A stretch of 20,035 nucleotides of DNA, from positions 1 to 20,035 of the forward strand of contig JALNZQ010000019.1 of NCBI GenBank assembly GCA_023229165.1, written 5' to 3'. The notes beneath the pieces were generated by a model, which saw only the letters and a list, made by a program, of their open reading frames with translations, had not been told where the DNA came from and made no database searches. This DNA is from Methanothrix sp. Its GTDB lineage: Archaea > Halobacteriota > Methanosarcinia > Methanotrichales > Methanotrichaceae. A program made the translations under genes and the position numbers. Positions 8,595 to 13,078 of the stretch are shown piece by piece. Numbering within the stretch: position 1 is the first letter of the stretch; the number at the start of each line of letters is the position of its first letter.

Positions 8595-9491
8595 ATGTTA
8601 ATTAAATTAAATATTTTAATAGCACTATTTACATCGTTTTTATTTGCAGAAACTAAAGTTGCCACTCAATTTAATATTAGTCAATGGTTTTCTACAGCAG
8701 TATCAAATCATTGGGTATTATTAGCAATAATATTAATAGTGTCAATATTATTTATAACAACTTTTTTATTAAAAGGTAAAATATCAATAAAACTTCCAGG
8801 TGGTACAGGTTTTGATATAGATTCTAGTGGTAAGATTAATAAAATCCCCGAAAATCCCCATGCAAAATGTCCTTATGCTATTGACTTCAGACATGCTTTT
8901 ACAAAAACAACTTATGTTGTATCTAAAATATCTGAAATTAAATATAAAGGAAGATTAGAAGAACAAATGAATTATATAGGTGAACAATTTGTTAATATAA
9001 GAACTTTGTACCAAAAAGTATATTTAGAAAAACTTAAAAGTAAATTAAAAGATAAAAATGAAATATATACTGAAGATAAATATTTATATCAAGATTATAG
9101 ATATTATCAAGCTATTATAAAATTAATGATTCATGATATGGAATCTGTTATTAGAGCTTCTTTTATAAATAATCATCTTTTGTCTTATGAGTTAGATGAT
9201 TATCAAAGATATATTGATTTAAAATTTAATGTTATTAAAGCATTAGAAATAGATTTTATTGATACTATGTATATAGGAGAATGGGTTATAACAAGAGATG
9301 AAATTTTTGAAATACATAAAAACAATAGAGATGAATTACAAAAAATTATTATAGATGTTTATATGAGAGCTAGAAAAATAGCTTTTAATAAAAATGAGGA
9401 AATAAAACAATTAGAAAATGAAATACAAGAATATATGAATTCTACTGTTGGAAATAATATAAAAATAGAAAAAATTTCATCAACAAAATAA
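8595..9491 (+). CDS. Membrane-anchored protein of unknown function, 298 aa
   Basis: Not recognised. The N-terminus looks like a signal peptide (Lys4, hydrophobic core to residue 17, possible cleavage in FLFA-ETK). A strong membrane helix follows at about 42-61 (WVLLAIILIVSILFITTFLL), then a basic KGKISIKLPGG stretch and a ~230-residue charged, mostly helical domain with a C-terminal coiled coil. The predicted topology leaves the large domain in the cytoplasm. The start at ATG 8595 is supported by AAAAGGTG; an in-frame GTG at 8586 overlaps that site. It sits alone between dUTPase and the first tRNA cluster, and its 3' end forms one arm of a hairpin. Confidence 0.8.
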   Translation: MLIKLNILIALFTSFLFAETKVATQFNISQWFSTAVSNHWVLLAIILIVSILFITTFLLKGKISIKLPGGTGFDIDSSGKINKIPENPHAKCPYAIDFRHAFTKTTYVVSKISEIKYKGRLEEQMNYIGEQFVNIRTLYQKVYLEKLKSKLKDKNEIYTEDKYLYQDYRYYQAIIKLMIHDMESVIRASFINNHLLSYELDDYQRYIDLKFNVIKALEIDFIDTMYIGEWVITRDEIFEIHKNNRDELQKIIIDVYMRARKIAFNKNEEIKQLENEIQEYMNSTVGNNIKIEKISSTK

Positions 9492-9519
9492 ATTTTTATT
9501 GATTTTTTGTTGATGTTTT
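9478..9519 (+). terminator. Hairpin at the end of the membrane-protein gene
   Basis: CATCAACAAAA (9478-9488) and TTTTGTTGATG (9505-9515) are an 11-bp perfect inverted repeat with a 16-nt loop, followed by TTTT. The stem is AT-rich, so termination may be partial. It overlaps the stop codon and the spacer of the next promoter. Confidence 0.5.
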
Positions 9520-9527
9520 GTTATATT
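9499..9527 (+). promoter_or_regulatory. Promoter of tRNA cluster 1, TTGATT-N17-TATATT
   Basis: TTGATT (9499-9504) and TATATT (9522-9527) with extended TG at 9519-9520, spacer 17 bp. It has the same architecture as the promoter of cluster 2. A start near 9534 would give a leader of about 70 nt before the leader-peptide ATG. Confidence 0.7.
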
Positions 9528-9542
9528 ATAAATAGATAAGAA

Positions 9543-9558
9543 AAAACCGATATTTTTT
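9543..9558. repeat. 16-nt repeat, copy 1 (AAAACCGATATTTTTT)
   Basis: A 16-nt string identical to 11744-11759. Both copies lie near a tRNA-cluster attenuator, but this one is downstream of its promoter and the other upstream. It could be a protein-binding site or a remnant of the duplication that made the two loci. Confidence 0.5.
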
Positions 9559-9605
9559 AAATAATAATAAAATATTAATGAGAGATACTTTAATAGGAGA
9601 AAATC

Positions 9606-9665
9606 ATGTTTATTTTTGTCAGAAGAATTAGAATAGCAGCAATAGCCATTAGAGGATGCAAATAG
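9606..9665 (+). CDS. Leader peptide 1 (Ile/Arg/Ala), 19 aa
   Basis: The encoded peptide is MFIFVRRIRIAAIAIRGCK. AGGAGA (9595-9600) gives it an ideal ribosome site. Twelve of 19 residues are Ile (5), Arg (4) or Ala (3), and Ile, Arg and Ala are the identities of the five tRNA genes that follow. Codons match too: ATA and ATT for Ile (downstream anticodons UAU and GAU), AGA for all Arg (UCU), GCA twice and GCC once for Ala (UGC). The stop codon is 2 nt before the first arm of an antiterminator. I interpret it as the sensor of a ribosome-mediated attenuator; the peptide itself probably has no other function. Confidence 0.8.
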   Translation: MFIFVRRIRIAAIAIRGCK

Positions 9666-9667
9666 CG

Positions 9668-9712
9668 TCTGACAGGTAAACTATTATAAAGATTATAAGA
9701 AGCCCTGTCAGA
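9668..9712 (+). promoter_or_regulatory. Antiterminator hairpin of attenuator 1
   Basis: TCTGACAGG (9668-9676, segment A) is perfectly complementary to CCTGTCAGA (9704-9712, segment B). Segment B is also the upper 5' arm of the terminator at 9697-9733, so the two structures exclude each other. A ribosome at the leader stop codon would cover A and allow termination; one stalled earlier would leave A free. Confidence 0.75.
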
Positions 9713-9733
9713 AATGATGGGGCTTCTTTTTTT
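9697..9733 (+). terminator. Intrinsic terminator of attenuator 1
   Basis: A 14-bp stem (9697-9710 with 9715-9728, two G-U pairs) closed by a GAAA tetraloop and followed by seven T. It lies between the leader peptide and the first tRNA, the position expected of an attenuator. Its core AAGAAGCCCTGT is shared with the terminator at 11961. Confidence 0.9.
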
Positions 9734-9735
9734 AT

Positions 9736-9819
9736 AGGGGTGTATGCCAGCGGTCTTATAAGCCGTGCATTAAACTAGGCTAATGGTGCATGGGGGTTCA
9801 AGTCCCTTCACCCCTACCA
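9736..9819 (+). tRNA. Atypical tRNA, probable Ile (anticodon UAU)
   Basis: A 7-bp acceptor (AGGGGTG/CACCCCT), a T-arm with TTCAAGT loop, discriminator A and encoded CCA (9817-9819) are clear. The best anticodon arm is GCGGT-CTTATAA-GCCGT, giving UAU (reads AUA) with U33 and A37. That leaves only 6 nt where the D-arm should be, while 21 extra nt lie between anticodon arm and T-arm, including CATTA/TAATG, which can pair. GTGCAT occurs on both sides of that stretch, suggesting an internal duplication. It is either a rearranged or D-armless tRNA-Ile or a decaying gene; the anticodon call is tentative. Confidence 0.6.
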
Positions 9820-9837
9820 AGTTCTTTTAAATTTTAT

Positions 9838-9914
9838 AGGGATATAGCCAAGTTGGTTAAGGCAGTAGTCTGATAAGCTACCATTCGAAGGTTCAACTCC
9901 TTCTATCCCTACCA
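9838..9914 (+). tRNA. tRNA-Ile (GAU)
   Basis: A complete cloverleaf: acceptor AGGGATA/TATCCCT, D-stem GCC/GGC, anticodon arm GTAGT-CTGATAA-GCTAC with GAU at 9872-9874, T-loop TTCAACT, discriminator A and encoded CCA. It reads AUU and AUC; AUU is used in leader peptide 1. Confidence 0.93.
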
Positions 9915-9922
9915 AATTATAT

Positions 9923-9997
9923 GCGCCTATCGTCCAATGGATAGGACATGAGACTTCTAATCTCATTATCGGGGTTCGAATCCCTGTAGGCGTACCA
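9923..9997 (+). tRNA. tRNA-Arg (UCU)
   Basis: Acceptor GCGCCTA/TAGGCGT, D-stem GTCC/GGAC, anticodon arm TGAGA-CTTCTAA-TCTCA with UCU at 9956-9958, T-loop with TTCGAAT, encoded CCA. It reads AGA, the only Arg codon in leader peptide 1 and a frequent codon in this AT-rich genome. Confidence 0.95.
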
Positions 9998-10002
9998 TTT
10001 AT

Positions 10003-10075
10003 GGGGCTATAGTTCAGTTGGGAGAACATCCGCCTTGCAAGCGGAAGGTCGTGAGTTCAAATCTCACTAGCTCCA
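10003..10075 (+). tRNA. tRNA-Ala (UGC)
   Basis: Acceptor GGGGCTA/TAGCTCC, D-stem GTTC/GAAC, anticodon arm TCCGC-CTTGCAA-GCGGA with UGC at 10036-10038, T-loop TTCAAAT. CCA is not encoded. It reads GCA and other Ala codons. From here to 10175 I see no gene; about 100 nt of AT-rich spacer precede the next tRNA. Confidence 0.95.
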
Positions 10076-10175
10076 CTATTTTTTTATAAAAGAGGTTTTT
10101 AGAATAGATTTAGAGTTAGAAAATAAAATTTATTTTATGCTAATGCACCAATGAAAATTTAAATCCTCTCAATAA

Positions 10176-10249
10176 ACCTTCGTAGTTCAGTGGATAAGAA
10201 CGTAAATTTCCTAAATTTGATGTCGCATGTTCGATTCATGCCGAAGGTA
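10176..10249 (+). tRNA. tRNA-Arg (CCU)
   Basis: Acceptor ACCTTCG/CGAAGGT, D-stem GTTC/GAAC, anticodon arm TAAAT-TTCCTAA-ATTTG with CCU at 10210-10212, T-loop TTCGATT, no encoded CCA. It reads AGG. The anticodon stem is AT-only apart from one terminal T-G pair, so it is weak. It is the last tRNA of cluster 1. Confidence 0.88.
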
Positions 10250-10286
10250 TTTTTTTATGATATAAATATTTATAAAATAAAGTAAT

Positions 10287-10297
10287 TATATTATAAT
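10287..10297 (+). promoter_or_regulatory. Possible promoter -10 upstream of the patatin gene
   Basis: TTATATTATAAT resembles the -10 of the other promoters in the window and lies 22 bp before the patatin-like gene's start, but no good -35 is present and the surroundings are all AT. The gene might instead depend on readthrough from tRNA cluster 1. Confidence 0.35.
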
Positions 10298-10318
10298 ATA
10301 TCTTTAAGGAGGATTGCT

Positions 10319-11221
10319 ATGAAAAGAATACTTGTAATAGATGGTGGTGCTGCTAGAGGTATAATATGTACAGCATTTTTAAAAGAGTTAGAAATTAAAA
10401 TAGGTAAGCCTTTATATGAAATTTTTGATTTAATTGTTGGTACAAGTGTTGGTGGAATTATTGGTGGTGTATTATCAATAGGAAAAATAAATGCACAAGA
10501 ATTACATGCTTTAATGTATAAATTTGTATATAAAATATTTAATCCTAATTTTTTTTGGATACCATTTCTAACTTCTAAATATAATAATTCAAATTTTGAT
10601 TCTATATTTACTCAATATATAGGTGAAAATTTATTGTTATCTGATTTATTAGTAAAATTTGTTTGTACATCTGTAAATAAAATAGATGGTAAAACTCATT
10701 ATTTTAAAAGTTGGGAAGAAAAAGATGGAAAAATAAAATTATTAGATGCAATAAAAAGAACTTCTGCTGCACCATATTATTTTAAACATATAAGAGAAAA
10801 TGGAAATGTATGGTTAGATGGTGGAACAGGTAATGCAAATTGTCCATTATTAGAGGCTATAATTGATATTACAAAATTAGGATGGTTAGAAGATAATATT
10901 AATATTTTATCTTTAGGTACAGGTTATACTACTAATAATAAATCATATAAAGATGCTATTAAATTTGGTTCATTAGGTGATTTATTATGTTATATGTATC
11001 CATTAGAAGGTGGTTTAGCAAGAAATCAAACAGTTAGTACAAATTTAATATTATTAAATACATTTAGTAAATATTATCCTAAATTTGTTTTTAATAGAGT
11101 AGATGGAGAATTAGATAGAGAAATATATGGTACAGATAAAATTAAATATATTGATAAATATCAGGAAATTGGTAAAAGTTGGATTAATAAAATTAATATT
11201 AATTTTTTAAAAGGAAATTAA
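10319..11221 (+). CDS. Patatin-like phospholipase
   Basis: A 300-aa predicted Ser-Asp acyl hydrolase acting on phospholipids. The oxyanion-hole loop is DGGAARG (8-14), the nucleophile elbow is GTSVGG with Ser43, and the catalytic Asp167 lies in VWLDGGTGN, the DGG motif. The length suits a single patatin domain; there is no signal peptide, so it acts from the cytosol. AAGGAGG lies 6 bp before the ATG. It follows tRNA cluster 1 and precedes a small membrane protein with an 1-bp gap. Patatin proteins are also effectors of cyclic-nucleotide defences (CapV), but no sensor domain is visible here. A role in host membrane damage or lipid remodelling is inferred. Confidence 0.9.
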   Translation: MKRILVIDGGAARGIICTAFLKELEIKIGKPLYEIFDLIVGTSVGGIIGGVLSIGKINAQELHALMYKFVYKIFNPNFFWIPFLTSKYNNSNFDSIFTQYIGENLLLSDLLVKFVCTSVNKIDGKTHYFKSWEEKDGKIKLLDAIKRTSAAPYYFKHIRENGNVWLDGGTGNANCPLLEAIIDITKLGWLEDNINILSLGTGYTTNNKSYKDAIKFGSLGDLLCYMYPLEGGLARNQTVSTNLILLNTFSKYYPKFVFNRVDGELDREIYGTDKIKYIDKYQEIGKSWINKININFLKGN

Positions 11222-11222
11222 T

Positions 11223-11516
11223 ATGGCTAATTCTGCACTTCATGCTTCTATTGGTATGGCAATAGCGAAACTTTTACCTATATGGTGGTTATCATTACCA
11301 TTAGCATTTTTAAGCCATTTTATTATGGATTTATATCCTGAAGCTTTAGTTAATAAAAATAATTTTTTTGAAAAAAAGAATTTATTTTTTGTTATTTCTC
11401 AGATTTTTTTAATGCTTTTTGTTATATTAATTGGTATATTAGAAAGTAATGTTTTTATTATAATAGCTGCAATACTATCTAATTTACCTGATATATGGGC
11501 TTTATTAGAATTTTAA
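11223..11516 (+). CDS. Small integral membrane protein, 97 aa
   Basis: About half the residues lie in hydrophobic segments: 5-33 (broken by Pro and Trp), a long helix at about 55-73 and a third near 76-90. The motif FLSHFIMDLYPE (His/Asp in a membrane segment) resembles the start of YdjM-like membrane metal-dependent hydrolases, and NLPDIW near the end resembles their PDxD-like turn, but the protein is much shorter than that family. It starts 1 bp after the patatin stop and is probably translated with it; the two could act together at the membrane. The family assignment is tentative. Confidence 0.75.
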   Translation: MANSALHASIGMAIAKLLPIWWLSLPLAFLSHFIMDLYPEALVNKNNFFEKKNLFFVISQIFLMLFVILIGILESNVFIIIAAILSNLPDIWALLEF

Positions 11517-11530
11517 AAAGGATATAATAT

Positions 11531-11740
11531 ATGTGTGGTGAAGCAGAATTTGGAAAATGTGACTGCTGTGGTAAAGAAACTATAGTAAGTAGAAAATATT
11601 ATCATTATAATATTAAATGTGATTGTTGTGGAGGTAAAACTCATTTTGAAATAGTTAGATATTGTACTAATTGTAGTCCAAAACCTAAATCTACAATAAG
11701 AGTTGTTTTAAGAGATTTAATGCCAATAGAAGGTTGTTAA
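11531..11740 (+). CDS. Cys-rich zinc-ribbon-like protein, 69 aa
   Basis: Cysteines occur as KCDCCGKE, KCDCCGGKT and YCTNCSPKP, three C-x-C-C or C-x2-C knuckles that could hold one or two zinc ions. AAAGGATAT precedes the ATG. It is the last gene before the second tRNA locus. No specific role can be assigned; small zinc-binding phage proteins often bind nucleic acid or host proteins. Confidence 0.75.
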   Translation: MCGEAEFGKCDCCGKETIVSRKYYHYNIKCDCCGGKTHFEIVRYCTNCSPKPKSTIRVVLRDLMPIEGC

Positions 11741-11743
11741 AAT

Positions 11744-11759
11744 AAAACCGATATTTTTT
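11744..11759. repeat. 16-nt repeat, copy 2 (AAAACCGATATTTTTT)
   Basis: Identical to 9543-9558. It lies 4 bp after the Cys-rich gene and about 30 bp upstream of the cluster 2 promoter. Confidence 0.5.
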
Positions 11760-11787
11760 GAAATAAAATAAATTGTTAAAAAAGTAA

Positions 11788-11816
11788 TTGATTTTTTATA
11801 TTTAGTTTGTTATATT
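11788..11816 (+). promoter_or_regulatory. Promoter of tRNA cluster 2, TTGATT-N17-TATATT
   Basis: TTGATT (11788-11793) and TATATT (11811-11816) with extended TG at 11808-11809, spacer 17 bp. The hexamers and spacing are the same as at 9499-9527. The leader-peptide ATG is about 30 nt beyond the expected start. Confidence 0.7.
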
Positions 11817-11850
11817 ATAAAAAGAAAGAAATTTAAAAGGAGTGAAGCAA

Positions 11851-11937
11851 ATGTTATTCGTAATTATTGTTAATGAACGTGGTAATGGTAACGATAATGG
11901 TAATGATGGAGAACCATCACGAACAGGGCTTCTATAA
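11851..11937 (+). CDS. Leader peptide 2 (Asn/Gly/Asp/Glu), 28 aa
   Basis: AAAAGGAGTG lies 8 bp before the ATG. The peptide begins MLFVIIV, then has the core NERGNGNDNGNDGE (residues 8-21), and ends PSRTGLL. Thirteen of the 14 core residues are Asn (5), Gly (4), Asp (2) or Glu (2). The tRNA genes after it are Glu, Asp, Asn, Asn, Glu, Gly, Asn and Gly, so the two sets coincide. Codons AAT/AAC, GGT/GGA, GAT and GAA are all read by the downstream anticodons. The last codons overlap antiterminator segment A. As for leader 1, I infer a sensor peptide for attenuation; no other function is suggested. Confidence 0.8.
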   Translation: MLFVIIVNERGNGNDNGNDGEPSRTGLL

Positions 11938-11974
11938 TTTAATTTAAAATAGAAAAATTAAGAAGCCCTGTTCG
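11920..11974 (+). promoter_or_regulatory. Antiterminator hairpin of attenuator 2
   Basis: CGAACAGGGCTTCT (11920-11933, segment A, inside the end of leader 2) is a perfect 14-nt complement of AGAAGCCCTGTTCG (11961-11974, segment B). The loop can add TAATTT (11935-11940) with AAATTA (11955-11960). Segment B is also the 5' arm of the terminator, so the two folds are mutually exclusive. A ribosome finishing the leader peptide would mask A. Confidence 0.8.
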
Positions 11975-11993
11975 AAAAGAACGGGGCTTTTTT
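11961..11993 (+). terminator. Intrinsic terminator of attenuator 2
   Basis: An 11-bp stem (11963-11973 with 11979-11989; one T-G pair), extendable by two pairs, with loop GAAAA and a run of six T (11988-11993). It sits between leader peptide 2 and the first tRNA of cluster 2 and shares AAGAAGCCCTGT with the terminator of attenuator 1. Confidence 0.9.
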
Positions 11994-12031
11994 ATTTTAT
12001 AGATCTTTGAAATTTTGGATATAAGAATTTT

Positions 12032-12103
12032 GGTCGATTAGAATAGTGGTTAGTTCACTTGACTTTCTATCAAGTTACAGGGGTTCGATTCCCCTATCGA
12101 CTA
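12032..12103 (+). tRNA. tRNA-Glu (UUC)
   Basis: Acceptor GGTCGAT/ATCGACT, discriminator A, no encoded CCA. The anticodon arm CTTGA-CTTTCTA-TCAAG gives UUC at 12065-12067; position 37 is T rather than a purine, which is unusual. T-arm AGGGG-TTCGATT-CCCCT. First tRNA after attenuator 2; reads GAA. Confidence 0.85.
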
Positions 12104-12114
12104 TTAAATATTAT

Positions 12115-12190
12115 AGGGGTGTAGCTCAATCGGGAGAGCACTTGGCTGTCAACCAAGAGGTAGCGGGATCGAAACCCGTCACTCCTGCCA
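12115..12190 (+). tRNA. tRNA-Asp (GUC)
   Basis: Acceptor AGGGGTG/CACTCCT, discriminator G (usual for Asp), encoded CCA, D-stem GCTC/GAGC, anticodon arm CTTGG-CTGTCAA-CCAAG with GUC at 12148-12150. The T-loop is ATCGAAA, so the near-universal T54 is A. Reads GAU/GAC. Confidence 0.93.
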
Positions 12191-12196
12191 TTTTAT

Positions 12197-12286
12197 TGAT
12201 AGGTACTCTAATGGCAAGAGACTGCACTGTTAATGCAGCGTATGAGGTAAAATTCTATGGGGGTTCAAGTCCCTCCCTATCAGCCA
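12197..12286 (+). tRNA. tRNA-Asn (GUU) with a 20-nt variable region
   Basis: Acceptor TGATAGG/CCTATCA, discriminator G, encoded CCA, D-stem CTCT/AGAG, anticodon arm CTGCA-CTGTTAA-TGCAG with GUU at 12229-12231, T-loop TTCAAGT. The variable region (12239-12258) is about 20 nt, whereas tRNA-Asn normally has 5. The rest of the cloverleaf is intact, so it may still be functional. Confidence 0.85.
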
Positions 12287-12290
12287 TTTT

Positions 12291-12375
12291 GGGTGGTTAG
12301 CTCAGTTGGTCAGAGCACGAAGCTGTTAACTTCGGGGCCGAAAGGATCTCGTGGGTTCGAATCCCACACTGCCCT
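12291..12375 (+). tRNA. tRNA-Asn (GUU), second copy, with a 16-nt variable region
   Basis: Acceptor GGGTGGT/ACTGCCC, D-stem GCTC/GAGC, anticodon arm CGAAG-CTGTTAA-CTTCG with GUU at 12325-12327, T-arm GTGGG-TTCGAAT-CCCAC. The variable region (12335-12350) contains CC-GAAA-GG, a potential tetraloop hairpin. The discriminator would be T and CCA is not encoded; Asn tRNAs normally have G73, so charging may be reduced. Confidence 0.8.
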
Positions 12376-12385
12376 CTTTATTTTT

Positions 12386-12459
12386 GGCCCGTTGATCTAA
12401 AGGTTAGGATGTCAGCCCTTCAAGCTGAAAATGATGGGGTTCAAGTCCCCCACGGGCTA
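12386..12459 (+). tRNA. tRNA-Glu (UUC), second copy, with C33
   Basis: Acceptor GGCCCGT/ACGGGCT, discriminator A, no CCA, D-arm ATCTAAAGGTTAGGAT. The anticodon arm TCAGC-CCTTCAA-GCTGA puts UUC at 12419-12421 but with C at position 33 in place of the almost invariant U. The overall sequence resembles bacterial tRNA-Glu. Identity Glu is likely; decoding efficiency is uncertain. Confidence 0.75.
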
Positions 12460-12471
12460 TTAATTTTTTAT

Positions 12472-12500
12472 TTGATTTTAAATATTTTTTTTGTTATATT
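12472..12500 (+). promoter_or_regulatory. Internal promoter before tRNA-Gly(GCC), TTGATT-N17-TATATT
   Basis: TTGATT (12472-12477) and TATATT (12495-12500), spacer 17 bp, with extended TG at 12492-12493 in TTTGTTATATTA. Transcription would begin almost at the tRNA 5' end, so this part of cluster 2 can be made without passing attenuator 2. Confidence 0.65.
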
Positions 12501-12509
12501 AAAATTAAT

Positions 12510-12587
12510 GTGGTAGTCGCATAGAGGTCAAGTGCGCTTGATTGCCAATCAAGATTTTCGGGAGTTCAAATCTCCCTTACCACACCA
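12510..12587 (+). tRNA. tRNA-Gly (GCC)
   Basis: Acceptor GTGGTAG/TTACCAC, D-stem GCAT/GTGC, anticodon arm CTTGA-TTGCCAA-TCAAG with GCC at 12544-12546, T-arm GGGAG-TTCAAAT-CTCCC, encoded CCA. Reads GGU/GGC; GGT is the main Gly codon of leader peptide 2. Confidence 0.93.
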
Positions 12588-12614
12588 TTTTAATAAATAA
12601 TAATAGGAGATATA

Positions 12615-12803
12615 ATGGATGAAAGAGAAATAGAAGATTGGAATATACAGACTATAATTTTAAAAGCATATGGTTATACTTCAGATGAAATTAATAATCG
12701 TAGTTTTTATGAAAGACATAATATTATTAGGAATAATTGTGAAGGTTATGAAATAGGAGATTTTTATAATCCTGATAGAAATAAAGATGAACATGATTGG
12801 TAA
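12615..12803 (+). CDS. Small acidic hypothetical protein, 62 aa
   Basis: A protein-coding gene embedded in tRNA cluster 2. AGGAGAT sits 5 bp before the ATG. The product is rich in Asp, Glu, Asn and Tyr with several aromatic residues (WNIQTIILKAYGYTSDE), soluble, with no motif I recognise. It is co-transcribed with tRNA-Gly upstream and tRNA-Asn downstream. Confidence 0.7.
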   Translation: MDEREIEDWNIQTIILKAYGYTSDEINNRSFYERHNIIRNNCEGYEIGDFYNPDRNKDEHDW

Positions 12804-12811
12804 TAAATTAT

Positions 12812-12919
12812 TGGAGAGTAGCTCAATGGCAGATCCTACGGCTGTTAACCGTATCATTGGGGGTTCAAGTCCCTCTGTTAACCGTATCATTGGGGGTTCA
12901 AGTCCCTCCTCTCCAGCCA
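12812..12919 (+). tRNA. tRNA-Asn (GUU) with a 33-nt internal tandem duplication
   Basis: Acceptor TGGAGAG/CTCTCCA, discriminator G, encoded CCA, anticodon arm TACGG-CTGTTAA-CCGTA with GUU at 12844-12846. A 33-nt unit covering anticodon, 3' anticodon stem, variable loop and T-arm (12843-12875) is repeated exactly at 12876-12908. Removing one copy gives an ordinary ~75-nt tRNA-Asn; with both, the RNA is 108 nt with two T-arms. The copies are identical, so the duplication is recent. It is either non-functional or able to fold using one T-arm with the other looped out. Confidence 0.75.
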
Positions 12920-12932
12920 TTTTAAATTTAAA

Positions 12933-13074
12933 TATTATTAATAGTTAGGGTATTAAAAGAACGTAGGTTGTGAGTATAAGTTCAATAATGGTTGTAGCTT
13001 ATGCAAGAACAGTTGGATGCACCAGTATACAATCCGACACGGAATAGTTGCCTTCCACCTAATTATTAATAATA
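12933..13074 (+). ncRNA. Structured RNA of unknown class
   Basis: A 17-bp helix (12933-12949 with 13058-13074, one G-U pair) encloses about 108 nt that is clearly more GC-rich than the surrounding protein-coding DNA, as are the tRNA genes. Further nested pairings are GGTTG (12966-12970) with CAATCC (13030-13035, one bulge), TATA (12975-12978) with TATA (13026-13029), TGGT (12989-12992) with ACCA (13021-13024), and a side hairpin GGAA/TTCC (13041-13056). There is no ORF and no tRNA signature. I do not recognise it as tmRNA, RNase P RNA or a standard small ribozyme. It lies among tRNAs and is followed by a promoter-like sequence. Confidence 0.55.
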
Positions 13075-13078
13075 TAAT

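Noticed and set aside
9606..9733. T-box riboswitch upstream of the tRNA genes
   Set aside because: No T-box sequence or specifier stem is present; the leader is short and contains a well-initiated ORF, which fits ribosome-mediated attenuation.
9736..9819. Reading the first tRNA of cluster 1 as a suppressor or Pro/Leu tRNA from the AACTAGGC loop
   Set aside because: That loop has eight bases and no U33 before CUA or UAG, and using it leaves the better GCGGT/GCCGT anticodon stem unexplained. UAU is the more consistent call.
10086..10175. Possible degraded tRNA between tRNA-Ala and tRNA-Arg(CCU), with AGAGG and CCTCT at the ends
   Set aside because: The flanks pair for only five bases and there is no recognisable D-arm, anticodon loop with U33 or TTC T-loop. 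I treat it as AT-rich spacer.
12046..12300. 84-codon open frame across three tRNA genes
   Set aside because: It runs through tRNA-Glu, -Asp and -Asn with no ribosome site; it is open only because GC-rich tRNA genes lack stops in that frame. The same applies to minus-strand frames at 9814-10029 and 12681-12920.
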